The notes beneath the pieces are model-generated. The model was not told the DNA's origin, ran no database searches, and was given only the letters and a program-made list of their open reading frames with translations. 11,801 nt of DNA from contig JAWLES010000070.1 of assembly GCA_041685935.1 (NCBI GenBank), positions 1 through 11,801 on the forward strand, given 5' to 3'. Below, one piece after another: positions 1 through 6,105 of this stretch. This DNA comes from JAIPEK01 sp041685935. GTDB lineage: Bacteria; Desulfobacterota; Desulfobacteria; Desulfobacterales; Desulfobacteraceae. The position numbers were made by a program, and so were the translations under genes. Every line of letters starts with the position of its first letter. Within the stretch, counting starts at the first letter, position 1.

Positions 1-72
1 AAAAAATCCCAAAAATGATCTTCGGAGGGGTCTGGAAAAAATAGGCGGTGGATTTGGGCCCATTGATTCATA

Positions 73-104
73 TTGACTTTTTAAGGTGTTTCTCCTATTA
101 TAAT
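73..104 (+). promoter_or_regulatory. Putative sigma70 promoter of the response regulator gene
   Basis: TTGACT at 73-78 is followed after 17 bases by TATTAT (96-101); an overlapping TATAAT lies at 99-104 with a longer 20-base spacer. Transcription would start around 107-111, leaving a leader of about 25 bases before the ATG at 134. The match is by eye only. Bases 1-72 show nothing else I can support. Confidence 0.55.
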
Positions 105-133
105 CTATAACAATCCTTGCCGGGGGAACCAGA

Positions 134-1102
134 ATGAACAATGAAACCATACTGATAATTGATGACGATATCTACATCAGGGAAAGCCTTTCAGCCTATT
201 TTGAGGATGTCGGGTATCAGACACTGATGTCGGATAACGGCAAATCCGGGATCGATCTTTTCCTCCGAAAAAACCCCTCTCTTGTCATAACAGACCTGCG
301 GATGCCTGAAAAAGACGGAATCGAGGTACTGAAGGCCATCAACAAACACAGCCCTGAAATACCCAAAATCGTCATCTCCGGGGCCGGAAAAACCGAAGAC
401 GTAATTGAGGCACTGCGTGCCGGGGCCAAGGACTATATCACCAAGCCGATAGAGGATCTCTCCCTTGTGGGGCACACCATCGAGCGCAACCTGGAAAACC
501 TGCGGCTGGCCCGTGAAAACCGGCTATACAGAAAACACCTGATAAAAAGTGAAAAGCAGTACCGCACCATAGCGGAAAACGTGGGAGAAGGTATTGCCAC
601 CACGGATGAAAACATGGCGTTCAACTATGTTAACTCTGCGTTCTCCACAATGACCGGTTTTGAAAAAGAAGATCTTTTGGGAAAAACCCTGGCTGAAATA
701 TGCTCTCCTGAAAGCGCCGCTGAAGTGGAATACCAGAGTTGCGAAGCCATTAGAGAAGAAAACCGGAGATTTGAAATCAAACTTCTCTCGGTTGAGGGCA
801 GGCCCATAGATGTTCAGATCATCTGTTCCCCTGTTTTCTCCAGGTCGGAAAACTATAAGGGAACGGTGAACATAATACGGGATATCAGCGACATCATACT
901 TCTACGGGAACAGTACCAAAAGATAAAAGACCGCCCTGAAAAAAAATCAAAGAACCTTGTGCCGATCTGTGCCGGGTGCAAATGCATCCGCAACAAAGAC
1001 GGGGTCTGGATCAGCCCTGAGCAATACTTCACAGAAGAAAAATTCACCCACGGCTTCTGTGACGCCTGCATGGAAAGGCTTTACCCTGATCACAAAGACT
1101 GA
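134..1102 (+). CDS. Response regulator with PAS domain and C-terminal Cys-rich tail
   Basis: The 322-residue protein begins with a CheY-like receiver (about residues 5-122): acidic pocket D10-D11-D12, phosphoacceptor D54 in TDLRMP, switch residue S82, Y101 and conserved K104 before P105. A short linker helix leads to a PAS domain (about 138-258, starting near EKQYRTIAENVGEGI). The tail (274-322) carries C279, C282, C284, H306, C309 and C312, a spacing that could bind metal; similar LVPIC tails are common in deltaproteobacterial PAS proteins. There is no histidine kinase, GGDEF, AAA+ or DNA-binding domain, so the output is probably protein-protein or redox/metal-linked. The ATG at 134 follows a GGGGG stretch (122-126) and its own promoter. 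No partner kinase lies next to it. The receiver and PAS calls are firm; the tail's function is unknown. Confidence 0.9.
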   Translation: MNNETILIIDDDIYIRESLSAYFEDVGYQTLMSDNGKSGIDLFLRKNPSLVITDLRMPEKDGIEVLKAINKHSPEIPKIVISGAGKTEDVIEALRAGAKDYITKPIEDLSLVGHTIERNLENLRLARENRLYRKHLIKSEKQYRTIAENVGEGIATTDENMAFNYVNSAFSTMTGFEKEDLLGKTLAEICSPESAAEVEYQSCEAIREENRRFEIKLLSVEGRPIDVQIICSPVFSRSENYKGTVNIIRDISDIILLREQYQKIKDRPEKKSKNLVPICAGCKCIRNKDGVWISPEQYFTEEKFTHGFCDACMERLYPDHKD

Positions 1103-1159
1103 CCCGATCTTTCGGCATCCTCCGAACCGCTTGAAGCGCCTAAGTGAAGAAGCGGCGCC

Positions 1160-1199
1160 GATATAAAAGCGGGCACACCCTTTTCAAGGGTATACCCGC
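1160..1199 (-). terminator. Intrinsic terminator of ald
   Basis: Arms 1169-1182 and 1186-1199 form a 14-bp stem with a 3-base loop. Read on the minus strand the two non-Watson-Crick positions are G-U wobbles, while on the plus strand they are C-A mismatches. The minus-strand stem is followed by TTTTATAT (1168 down to 1161), a usable U-tract. It therefore fits best as the terminator of ald, though it may also stop transcripts of the convergent response regulator gene. Confidence 0.75.
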
Positions 1200-1262
1200 C
1201 AGATACTCGTTTTCAATATATTTCACGCCCTTTTTCAGGCAGCTGCGGTCATCCGGCCGAAC

Positions 1263-2375
1263 CTACAAGAGCTTATCAATATCCGTGTAATCAAGGTCAA
1301 AGGCGTCTGCCACCCCTTTGTATGTAACCTTTCCGTTGATCACGTTTGCCCCTAGCCTGATCTCCTTGTTATCTTTCATGGCCCGCTGCCATCCCTTGTT
1401 GGCGATCTGGACCGCGTAAGGCAGGGTGGCGTTGGTCAACGCCATTGTAGAAGTTTTGGCAACCGCCCCCGGCATGTTGGCCACACAGTAATGTACCACT
1501 CCGTCGACAATGTAGATGGGGTCACCGTGGGTGGTGGGTTTTGAAGTTTCGAAACAGCCGCCCTGGTCAATTGCCACGTCCACGAGAACGCTTCCCTCCT
1601 TCATGGTTTTCAGCATATCCCGGGTGATAAGTTTCGGAGCTTTGGCACCGGTGATCAGTACGGCGCCGATCACTACATCCGCTTTTTTGGCCAGTTCTCT
1701 TGTGGTTTCAGGGTTTGCCATCAGGGGGAAACAGTTGCTCGGCATAACATCGGAAAGATACCGCAGCCGGTCCAGGTCCTTGTCCAGGACATACACCTTG
1801 GCTCCGAGGCCGCATGCCATTTTTGCGGCCTGGGTTCCGACCACGCCGCCGCCGATCACGACAACTGTTCCCGGTTCCACTCCGGGCACGCCGCCCAGGA
1901 GAACTCCGTGTCCGCCATGGGTCATCTCGAGGTATTTGGCACCCTGCTGGGTGGCCATGCGGCCTGCAACTTCACTCATGGGAGTAAGAAGCGGAAGCGT
2001 TCCGTCTTCCTTTTCAATGGTTTCGTAGGCAATGCTCACGGAATTGCTTTTGATTAAAGCCTTTGTCAACTTTTCTTCAGCCGCCAGGTGCAGATAGGTG
2101 AACACAATCTGATTTTCCCGTATCAGGTCATACTCTGAAGGCATGGGCTCTTTGACATGCATCACCATATCAGCGGTTTTGTAAATTTCTTCAGGGGTGT
2201 CAATGAGTTTCGCCCCGGCATTTTCATAGGCTGAATTGTCAAATCCGCTCTTGACTCCGGCATTTTTTTCCACCAGCACGGTGTGGCCGTTCTGCTTCAT
2301 CACCTCGGCGCCTGCAGGGGTCATGCAGACCCGGTTTTCTTCAGCCTTGATCTCTTTGAGTATCCCGACAATCAT
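1263..2375 (-). CDS. ald: Alanine dehydrogenase
   Basis: This cytosolic NAD-dependent enzyme interconverts L-alanine with pyruvate plus ammonium. At 370 residues it matches the family length of about 371, and it has the known active-site residues at the expected numbers: R15 and K75 (substrate binding), H96 (catalytic) and D270. The NAD-binding Rossmann motif GGGVVG lies at 175-180 with D198 at the end of the next strand, consistent with NAD rather than NADP. The ATG at 2375 is supported by a strong Shine-Dalgarno AGGAGGAC (complement of 2381-2388) and by the N-terminal sequence MIVGILKEIK typical of the family. It is preceded by a -24/-12 promoter, an IHF-like site and palindromes, and the next gene upstream is a sigma54 activator with an ACT domain. 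It probably serves alanine catabolism or ammonium/pyruvate balance; the direction of flux cannot be read from sequence. Confidence 0.97.
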   Translation of the reverse strand: MIVGILKEIKAEENRVCMTPAGAEVMKQNGHTVLVEKNAGVKSGFDNSAYENAGAKLIDTPEEIYKTADMVMHVKEPMPSEYDLIRENQIVFTYLHLAAEEKLTKALIKSNSVSIAYETIEKEDGTLPLLTPMSEVAGRMATQQGAKYLEMTHGGHGVLLGGVPGVEPGTVVVIGGGVVGTQAAKMACGLGAKVYVLDKDLDRLRYLSDVMPSNCFPLMANPETTRELAKKADVVIGAVLITGAKAPKLITRDMLKTMKEGSVLVDVAIDQGGCFETSKPTTHGDPIYIVDGVVHYCVANMPGAVAKTSTMALTNATLPYAVQIANKGWQRAMKDNKEIRLGANVINGKVTYKGVADAFDLDYTDIDKLL

Positions 2376-2450
2376 CTATTGTCCTCCTTTTGGTGCGGTT
2401 AAAAACGTTCACGATCCTTAAAGACCGGGTTGAATATTTTTTCCACAAAC

Positions 2451-2470
2451 TGAAAGCAAGAACCTTGCCA
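2451..2470 (-). promoter_or_regulatory. Sigma54 (-24/-12) promoter of ald
   Basis: On the minus strand TGGCAAG (2470-2464), four bases, then TTGCT (2459-2455) matches the sigma54 consensus TGGCACG-N4-TTGCW, with the invariant GG (2469-2468) and GC (2457-2456) separated by exactly 10 bases. The predicted start is near 2444, giving a leader of about 70 bases before the ald ATG. The neighbouring gene encodes an AAA+ sigma54 activator, which strengthens the call. Confidence 0.8.
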
Positions 2471-2510
2471 AAAAGAAATGCGATCAACACGGTCCTGGAC
2501 TTGCACTTCA

Positions 2511-2523
2511 TATCAATACCTTA
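2511..2523 (+). promoter_or_regulatory. Candidate IHF binding site
   Basis: TATCAATACCTTA is a full match to the IHF consensus WATCAA-N4-TTR. It lies between the -24/-12 promoter of ald and the two upstream palindromes, centred about 70 bases upstream of the predicted transcription start. This is where IHF bends DNA to bring a bound activator onto sigma54 polymerase. The consensus is short and AT-rich, so the position is as important as the match. Confidence 0.5.
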
Positions 2524-2525
2524 CC

Positions 2526-2541
2526 TTGTTATTTATAACAA
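2526..2541. promoter_or_regulatory. Palindrome, candidate activator site (proximal)
   Basis: TTGTTAT-TT-ATAACAA is a perfect inverted repeat with 7-bp arms and a 2-bp spacer, in the upstream region of ald. Its centre is 30 bp from the next palindrome, about three helical turns, so dimers bound at both would lie on the same DNA face. It is a plausible enhancer site for the adjacent ACT/AAA+ activator. Confidence 0.5.
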
Positions 2542-2555
2542 TGCAAACCCTTAAT

Positions 2556-2571
2556 GGTAACATTTATTACC
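2556..2571. promoter_or_regulatory. Palindrome, candidate activator site (distal)
   Basis: GGTAA-N6-TTACC is a perfect inverted repeat with the 5/6/5 geometry reminiscent of the E. coli TyrR box (TGTAAA-N6-TTTACA). It is centred about 120 bases upstream of the predicted ald start. An extra TTACC half-site lies at 2521-2525. The link to the neighbouring regulator is inferred from position and shape only. Confidence 0.5.
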
Positions 2572-2679
2572 GGGTCTGCGCCATCCCCTCGAGCCTTTAA
2601 ACACTCCTTCCATGTGATGATTACCTCAAAATATTCCGGACAGGGTATAAACAATAAAGTATAAAAAACAGGATCAAGG

Positions 2680-2704
2680 CTTTTAAACCCCCTGGTTAAG
2701 GGAA
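2680..2704 (-). terminator. Weak hairpin after the regulator gene
   Basis: On the minus strand TTCCCT (2704-2699) can pair with AGGGGG (2693-2688), using two G-U pairs, around a 5-base loop and followed by TTTAAAAG. It begins about 17 bases after the regulator's stop codon. The stem is short and the U-run is only three bases, so termination would be partial at best. Confidence 0.3.
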
Positions 2705-2720
2705 AGTTCGCGGCATGGTA

Positions 2721-4319
2721 TTAAAGGTTACCATTGCTAACAAGTCTTTCCACCCTAATGCCGTACTTTTCCATCTTTTTCATCAGCCCGACATGGGAAA
2801 TTGCCAGGGATTTTGCCGCCTTCCTGATACTACCGTTTTTCTGAAGCGCACTCCTGATTACCCCGGCTTCGAATTGAGCCACTTGCTCTTTAATGGAGCC
2901 CCTGCCCCCGGAACCGTTCCTGCCGGCTTTCGAACGGGCCGGGTGCAGTTCATGGCTGAAAAAAACCGCATTCTCGTCAATGACGCCCATTTCGCTTATA
3001 AATGCCGCCCGCTCTATCACGTTCTTCAGCTCCCTGACGTTACCGGGCCAGTCATGGGCCCTCAGCTTATCCAGTGCAGCAGGTGTAAGTTCAGGTATCC
3101 GCTTTTCAAGTTTACCTGCAAGCTGAAAAAGAAAATGTTCAGCCAAAAGGGGGATATCATCGATCCGCTGCTTTAGCGGGGGGATGTGGAGAAACAGCAC
3201 ATTGATACGGTAGTAGAGATCCTGCCGGAAGAGCTTCCTTTCAACCTGCCGGTCCAGGTTCTTGTTGGTGGCAGTGATGATCCTGGCATTGACTGATATC
3301 TCACTTGAACCGCCGATCCGGCGAACCGCCCGTTCCTGTACAACACGCAGCAGCTTTGCCTGGCAGGAAAGCGGTATTTCCGCCACTTCATCCAGGAATA
3401 CGGTCCCGTTTTCCGCGATTTCAAACAACCCGGCCTTCCCCTCTTTTCTGCCCCCGGTAAAGGCACCTCCCTCGTACCCGAATAGCTCGCTTTCCAGAAG
3501 CTGCTCCGGCAGAGCCGCGCAATTGACAGGAACAAAACGGCCCGGCCGGTTTCCCGCGGCATGGATGGCCCTGGCGAAAAGCTCTTTTCCGGTGCCGCTG
3601 GCTCCGTAAATGGAAACAGACATATCCGTGCCCGCAATTTTGCGGGCAAAGGCAACAGCCTCGCTAACGGTCCTGTCCCGGCCCACGACATCACTGAAAT
3701 CCGCAGGAGAAGACTCGGCAATGGATCGGGCCATTTTCCTGACTTCCTGCATATCTTTGGCAATCTCCACAGCACCGATTATCCGGTCTCCTTCATCCCG
3801 GATCGGCTTGCACGTGGAAACATACTGATACCGACCCTTTCTGGTGATAAGGTTCTGCTTGACATTGTCAGCCTTATTCCCTTTCAGACACCCGAGCAGA
3901 GTGTCGGCCGGGACATCCAGCTCCTCCACCGGTTTTCCCACGACCCCGTCTGCGTCACAGTCCAGCATTTTCCTTACAATCCGGTTCATGGTGGTAACCC
4001 TGCCGTTTTTGTCAACGGAGATAACTCCGTCACTCATGTTGTCCAGTACTGTCCGGAAACGATTGGTTTTTTCTTCATTCGGCAGAAACCGTATCTGCTT
4101 GATTTCCACAAGCTCCTCTATGGAGTGGAAAAGGGAAAAAAACTCATCTTTGTCAAAATCGCTTTCCCTGCCTTCGATCTCCACATACACCCGGGCCTCG
4201 TTGTTCTTCCGGACCACCTCCATGCACACAATGTTAAGCCCCTGGCCGGCGATCACCGCAGAGGTATCCGCCACAAGCCCGATCCGGTCGGTAAACAGCA
4301 GTTTGATTTTCAGATTCAC
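2721..4319 (-). CDS. Sigma54-dependent activator, ACT-PAS-AAA+-HTH (TyrR-like layout)
   Basis: This 532-residue cytoplasmic activator has an ACT domain (about 1-75, LLFTDRIGLVADTSAVI, an amino-acid sensing fold), a PAS domain (about 85-190), an AAA+ domain (about 208-440) and a Fis-type helix-turn-helix (about 478-520). AAA+ landmarks are Walker A GASGTGKE (239-246), the sigma54-contact loop GAFTGG (285-290), Walker B TVFLDE (306-311) and WPGNVREL (424-431). The loop differs from the usual GAFTGA in its last residue. E. coli TyrR shares the ACT-PAS-AAA+ order but lacks this loop. The start is a GTG: an in-frame TGA directly precedes it and the ACT domain begins at once, so no longer form exists. 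The Shine-Dalgarno is poor (GGGGG, complement of 4324-4328). Its position upstream of ald, whose control region has a sigma54 promoter, points to ald as its target and an amino acid, perhaps alanine, as its signal. Confidence 0.92.
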   Translation of the reverse strand: MNLKIKLLFTDRIGLVADTSAVIAGQGLNIVCMEVVRKNNEARVYVEIEGRESDFDKDEFFSLFHSIEELVEIKQIRFLPNEEKTNRFRTVLDNMSDGVISVDKNGRVTTMNRIVRKMLDCDADGVVGKPVEELDVPADTLLGCLKGNKADNVKQNLITRKGRYQYVSTCKPIRDEGDRIIGAVEIAKDMQEVRKMARSIAESSPADFSDVVGRDRTVSEAVAFARKIAGTDMSVSIYGASGTGKELFARAIHAAGNRPGRFVPVNCAALPEQLLESELFGYEGGAFTGGRKEGKAGLFEIAENGTVFLDEVAEIPLSCQAKLLRVVQERAVRRIGGSSEISVNARIITATNKNLDRQVERKLFRQDLYYRINVLFLHIPPLKQRIDDIPLLAEHFLFQLAGKLEKRIPELTPAALDKLRAHDWPGNVRELKNVIERAAFISEMGVIDENAVFFSHELHPARSKAGRNGSGGRGSIKEQVAQFEAGVIRSALQKNGSIRKAAKSLAISHVGLMKKMEKYGIRVERLVSNGNL

Positions 4320-4361
4320 TCAGCCCCCGTGACTTCAGGATGAAAACTTGACACTCCTCTT

Positions 4362-4390
4362 GTCATAACGTGGCCCGGTTGAAAATACAA
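4362..4390 (-). promoter_or_regulatory. Possible weak promoter of the regulator gene
   Basis: On the minus strand TTGTAT (4390-4385) and TATGAC (4367-4362) are 17 bases apart, partial matches to -35 and -10. Transcription would start near 4355, about 36 bases before the GTG start. A small inverted repeat TGACA-N7-TGTCA (4349-4365) overlaps the start region. The elements are poor matches and only position favours them. Confidence 0.3.
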
Positions 4391-4410
4391 CCGTATTTTT
4401 TTCTACGGTT
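4389..4410. repeat. Perfect inverted repeat in the divergent intergenic region
   Basis: AACCGTA (4389-4395) and TACGGTT (4404-4410) are exact reverse complements separated by 8 bases, mostly T. The repeat touches the possible -35 of the divergent regulator gene and lies about 60 bases upstream of the lexA promoter. ACGGTTAT from its right arm and next bases (4405-4412) recurs at 4486-4493 inside the lexA promoter. It looks like an operator; there is no following U-run, so a terminator is unlikely. The binding protein is unknown. Confidence 0.45.
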
Positions 4411-4469
4411 ATCCTCCAGCAGATGCTCCCTTGCCCGGAAGATATCTTTACATTCTATTTACATTTATA

Positions 4470-4498
4470 TTGACTTTAAATATCCACGGTTATATACT
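4470..4498 (+). promoter_or_regulatory. Sigma70 promoter of the lexA-imuB-dnaE2 operon
   Basis: TTGACT (4470-4475), a 17-base spacer and TATACT (4493-4498) are good -35 and -10 matches. The predicted start is about 4505, giving a leader of about 100 bases. A second -10-like TATAAT at 4583-4588, just before the ribosome binding site, lacks a good -35. I could not find a classical LexA box (CTG-N10-CAG or GAAC-N4-GTTC) here. Confidence 0.6.
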
Positions 4499-4606
4499 GA
4501 TCCATGCGCGCCCAATGGAGACCATCCCTTTCAGCCACAACGAATGGCGGAATCACCGGGATTAAGGCAGCAGACGATCCGGTATAATTAAAAAACGGAG
4601 GTACGG

Positions 4607-5254
4607 ATGACACCCGGTCTGACGGAAAAACAGCAAAAAGTCCTGGATTACCTCAAACAAAAGATCAACACCCCGGACGGAATCCCGAGCCTGCGGAAGG
4701 CGGCCCGGGACCTCGGTATCAGCCACGCAGCGGTTGATCAGCTTCTTAAGGCCCTTGAGCAGAAAGGCTGTATACGGCGGGAGGAAAAATACAGCCGGAC
4801 CCTTCACATCCTGAATCGGACCGGCAGGCCGGCCGCCGAACACCGGTACTTCGAGATTCCGATCATCGGACATATCACGGCAGGGGTGCCCATGTACGCC
4901 CAGCAGGAATGGGACGGCACCGTACTGGCGGATTCACAGGTGTATCCCGGAGAGAACCTGTTCGCCCTCCGGGTCGAGGGGGATTCCATGAAAGATGCAG
5001 GGATCCTGGATGGAGACATCGCCATATGCAAGCCGAGGCAGTATGCAGTGAACAACGAAATAGTCGTGGCCCTTGTCCACAATGAAGAGGCCACGGTCAA
5101 GCGGTTTTACCTGGACCGAAGCACCGGATCCATCGAATTGAGACCTGAAAACCCCGACTTTCCGGTCCAGAAATACGGACTGGACGACATCCTGGTACAG
5201 GGCAAGGTCATAGGTGTCATGCGCGGTCCCGACGGCATGGAACGGCTCCACTGA
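4607..5254 (+). CDS. lexA: LexA-type SOS repressor
   Basis: The 215-residue repressor is a little longer than E. coli LexA (202). It has an N-terminal winged helix-turn-helix (about 5-70, with LTEKQQKVLDYLK and the motif around 25-56) and a C-terminal S24 autopeptidase domain (about 84-210). The self-cleavage bond is A92-G93 in HITAGVP, the nucleophile is S127 in EGDSM, and the general base is K165 in TVKRFY, so RecA-stimulated autocleavage should work. The recognition helix (about 39-54) differs from that of E. coli LexA, which fits the absence of a classical box. The ATG is preceded by GGAGG (4597-4601) at good spacing. It is the first gene of an operon with error-prone repair genes, so it probably represses that operon and itself. 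Whether the genome has a second lexA, as in species with lexA2 cassettes, cannot be seen here. Confidence 0.93.
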   Translation: MTPGLTEKQQKVLDYLKQKINTPDGIPSLRKAARDLGISHAAVDQLLKALEQKGCIRREEKYSRTLHILNRTGRPAAEHRYFEIPIIGHITAGVPMYAQQEWDGTVLADSQVYPGENLFALRVEGDSMKDAGILDGDIAICKPRQYAVNNEIVVALVHNEEATVKRFYLDRSTGSIELRPENPDFPVQKYGLDDILVQGKVIGVMRGPDGMERLH

Positions 5255-5268
5255 AAAGGACAAATGCA

Positions 5269-6105
5269 ATGGCCGACTCCGGACTTTATATCGGAACCAG
5301 CGGATATTCGTACGCGGAATGGATCGATTCAGGATTCTACCCTCCCGGTATCCGGTCCGCGGAAATGCTGAACTATTACGCCGGGCGATTTTTTGCAGCC
5401 GAGCTCAACTACACATGGTACCAGATGCCGAGAGCTTCCACAGTGGAAAAGATGTGCCTGCGTCTTCCGGAGAATTTCCTGGTATCAGCAAAACTCACCC
5501 GGACCATGACCCACGAGGTGGATAACCGAGGGTGGAAGGCCCAGGCCGGGCTTTACAAGGAGGGCATTTCACCGCTCGCGGAAACCGGGAAACTCGTGGC
5601 CATCCTGATCCAGCTGCCGCCGTCTTTCAAATGGACCGTGAAAAACAGGCACTACCTGGCATCGCTCCTGGATGAGTTTGCCGACTTTCCCCTTGCCGTG
5701 GAATTCCGCCATTGCTCCTGGGCAAAGCCTTCCGTTTACAAGGAGCTTTCCCGCAGGAACGCCGCTTTGGTGAACGTGGATGTACCGGACCTTGACTATC
5801 TCTTCCAGCCCGGCAACGAGGTGACCTGCCCGGATCTTTTCTATCTGAGGCTCCACGGCAGGAACAGGAGCGGCTGGAATTCCGGAAACATGCAGGACCA
5901 GTTCAACTACGACTATACCGGGGATGAACTTTCCTCCCTTGTTAAAAGCACAATCCGCCCCATGGCGAAAAAGGCCGCAGCCGGATGCATATTTTTCAAC
6001 AACCACGTGGCTGCACAAGCCCCCCGGAACGCTGAACGCCTCATCTCTCTGCTGAAAAAGGGCGGGATCTCAACCACAGGAGGCAACACAGGGAAATTCA
6101 AATGA
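5269..6105 (+). CDS. DUF72/YecE-like protein in the SOS operon
   Basis: The 278-residue protein belongs to the DUF72 (YecE-like) family, a TIM-barrel-like fold of unknown biochemical activity. Family hallmarks visible are YIGTSGYSYAEW (7-18), FYPPG (23-27), EMLNYYA (32-38), AVEFRHCSW (143-151), YLRLHGRN and a C-terminal FFNNHVAAQAPRNAERL. No signal peptide or membrane segment is seen, so it should be cytosolic. It starts 14 bases after the lexA stop with AAAAGGA (5254-5260) as ribosome binding site, and its last four bases overlap the next start, so it is translated with the ImuB-like gene. It occupies the slot where imuA lies in lexA-imuA-imuB-dnaE2 cassettes but has no RecA-like Walker motif and is not an ImuA homologue. 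A role in mutagenic repair is inferred from context only. Confidence 0.88.
   Translation: MADSGLYIGTSGYSYAEWIDSGFYPPGIRSAEMLNYYAGRFFAAELNYTWYQMPRASTVEKMCLRLPENFLVSAKLTRTMTHEVDNRGWKAQAGLYKEGISPLAETGKLVAILIQLPPSFKWTVKNRHYLASLLDEFADFPLAVEFRHCSWAKPSVYKELSRRNAALVNVDVPDLDYLFQPGNEVTCPDLFYLRLHGRNRSGWNSGNMQDQFNYDYTGDELSSLVKSTIRPMAKKAAAGCIFFNNHVAAQAPRNAERLISLLKKGGISTTGGNTGKFK

Noticed and set aside
1516..2028. 170-codon plus-strand frame opposite ald
   Set aside because: It is antisense to the NAD-binding domain of a well-conserved enzyme, and its translation is low-complexity Ser/Thr/Pro-rich.
3561..4343. 260-codon open frame on the plus strand opposite the sigma54 activator
   Set aside because: It lies wholly antisense to a gene with clear ACT, PAS and AAA+ motifs and its translation shows no domain; long shadow frames are common in codon-biased genes.
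4348..4353. Exact TTGACA on the plus strand as a -35 for lexA
   Set aside because: No -10-like sequence occurs 16-18 bases downstream, and a better promoter lies at 4470-4498.
4470..4606. Classical LexA boxes (CTG-N10-CAG, GAAC-N4-GTTC) at the lexA promoter
   Set aside because: I looked for both near the promoter and found none; the operator of this LexA remains unidentified.
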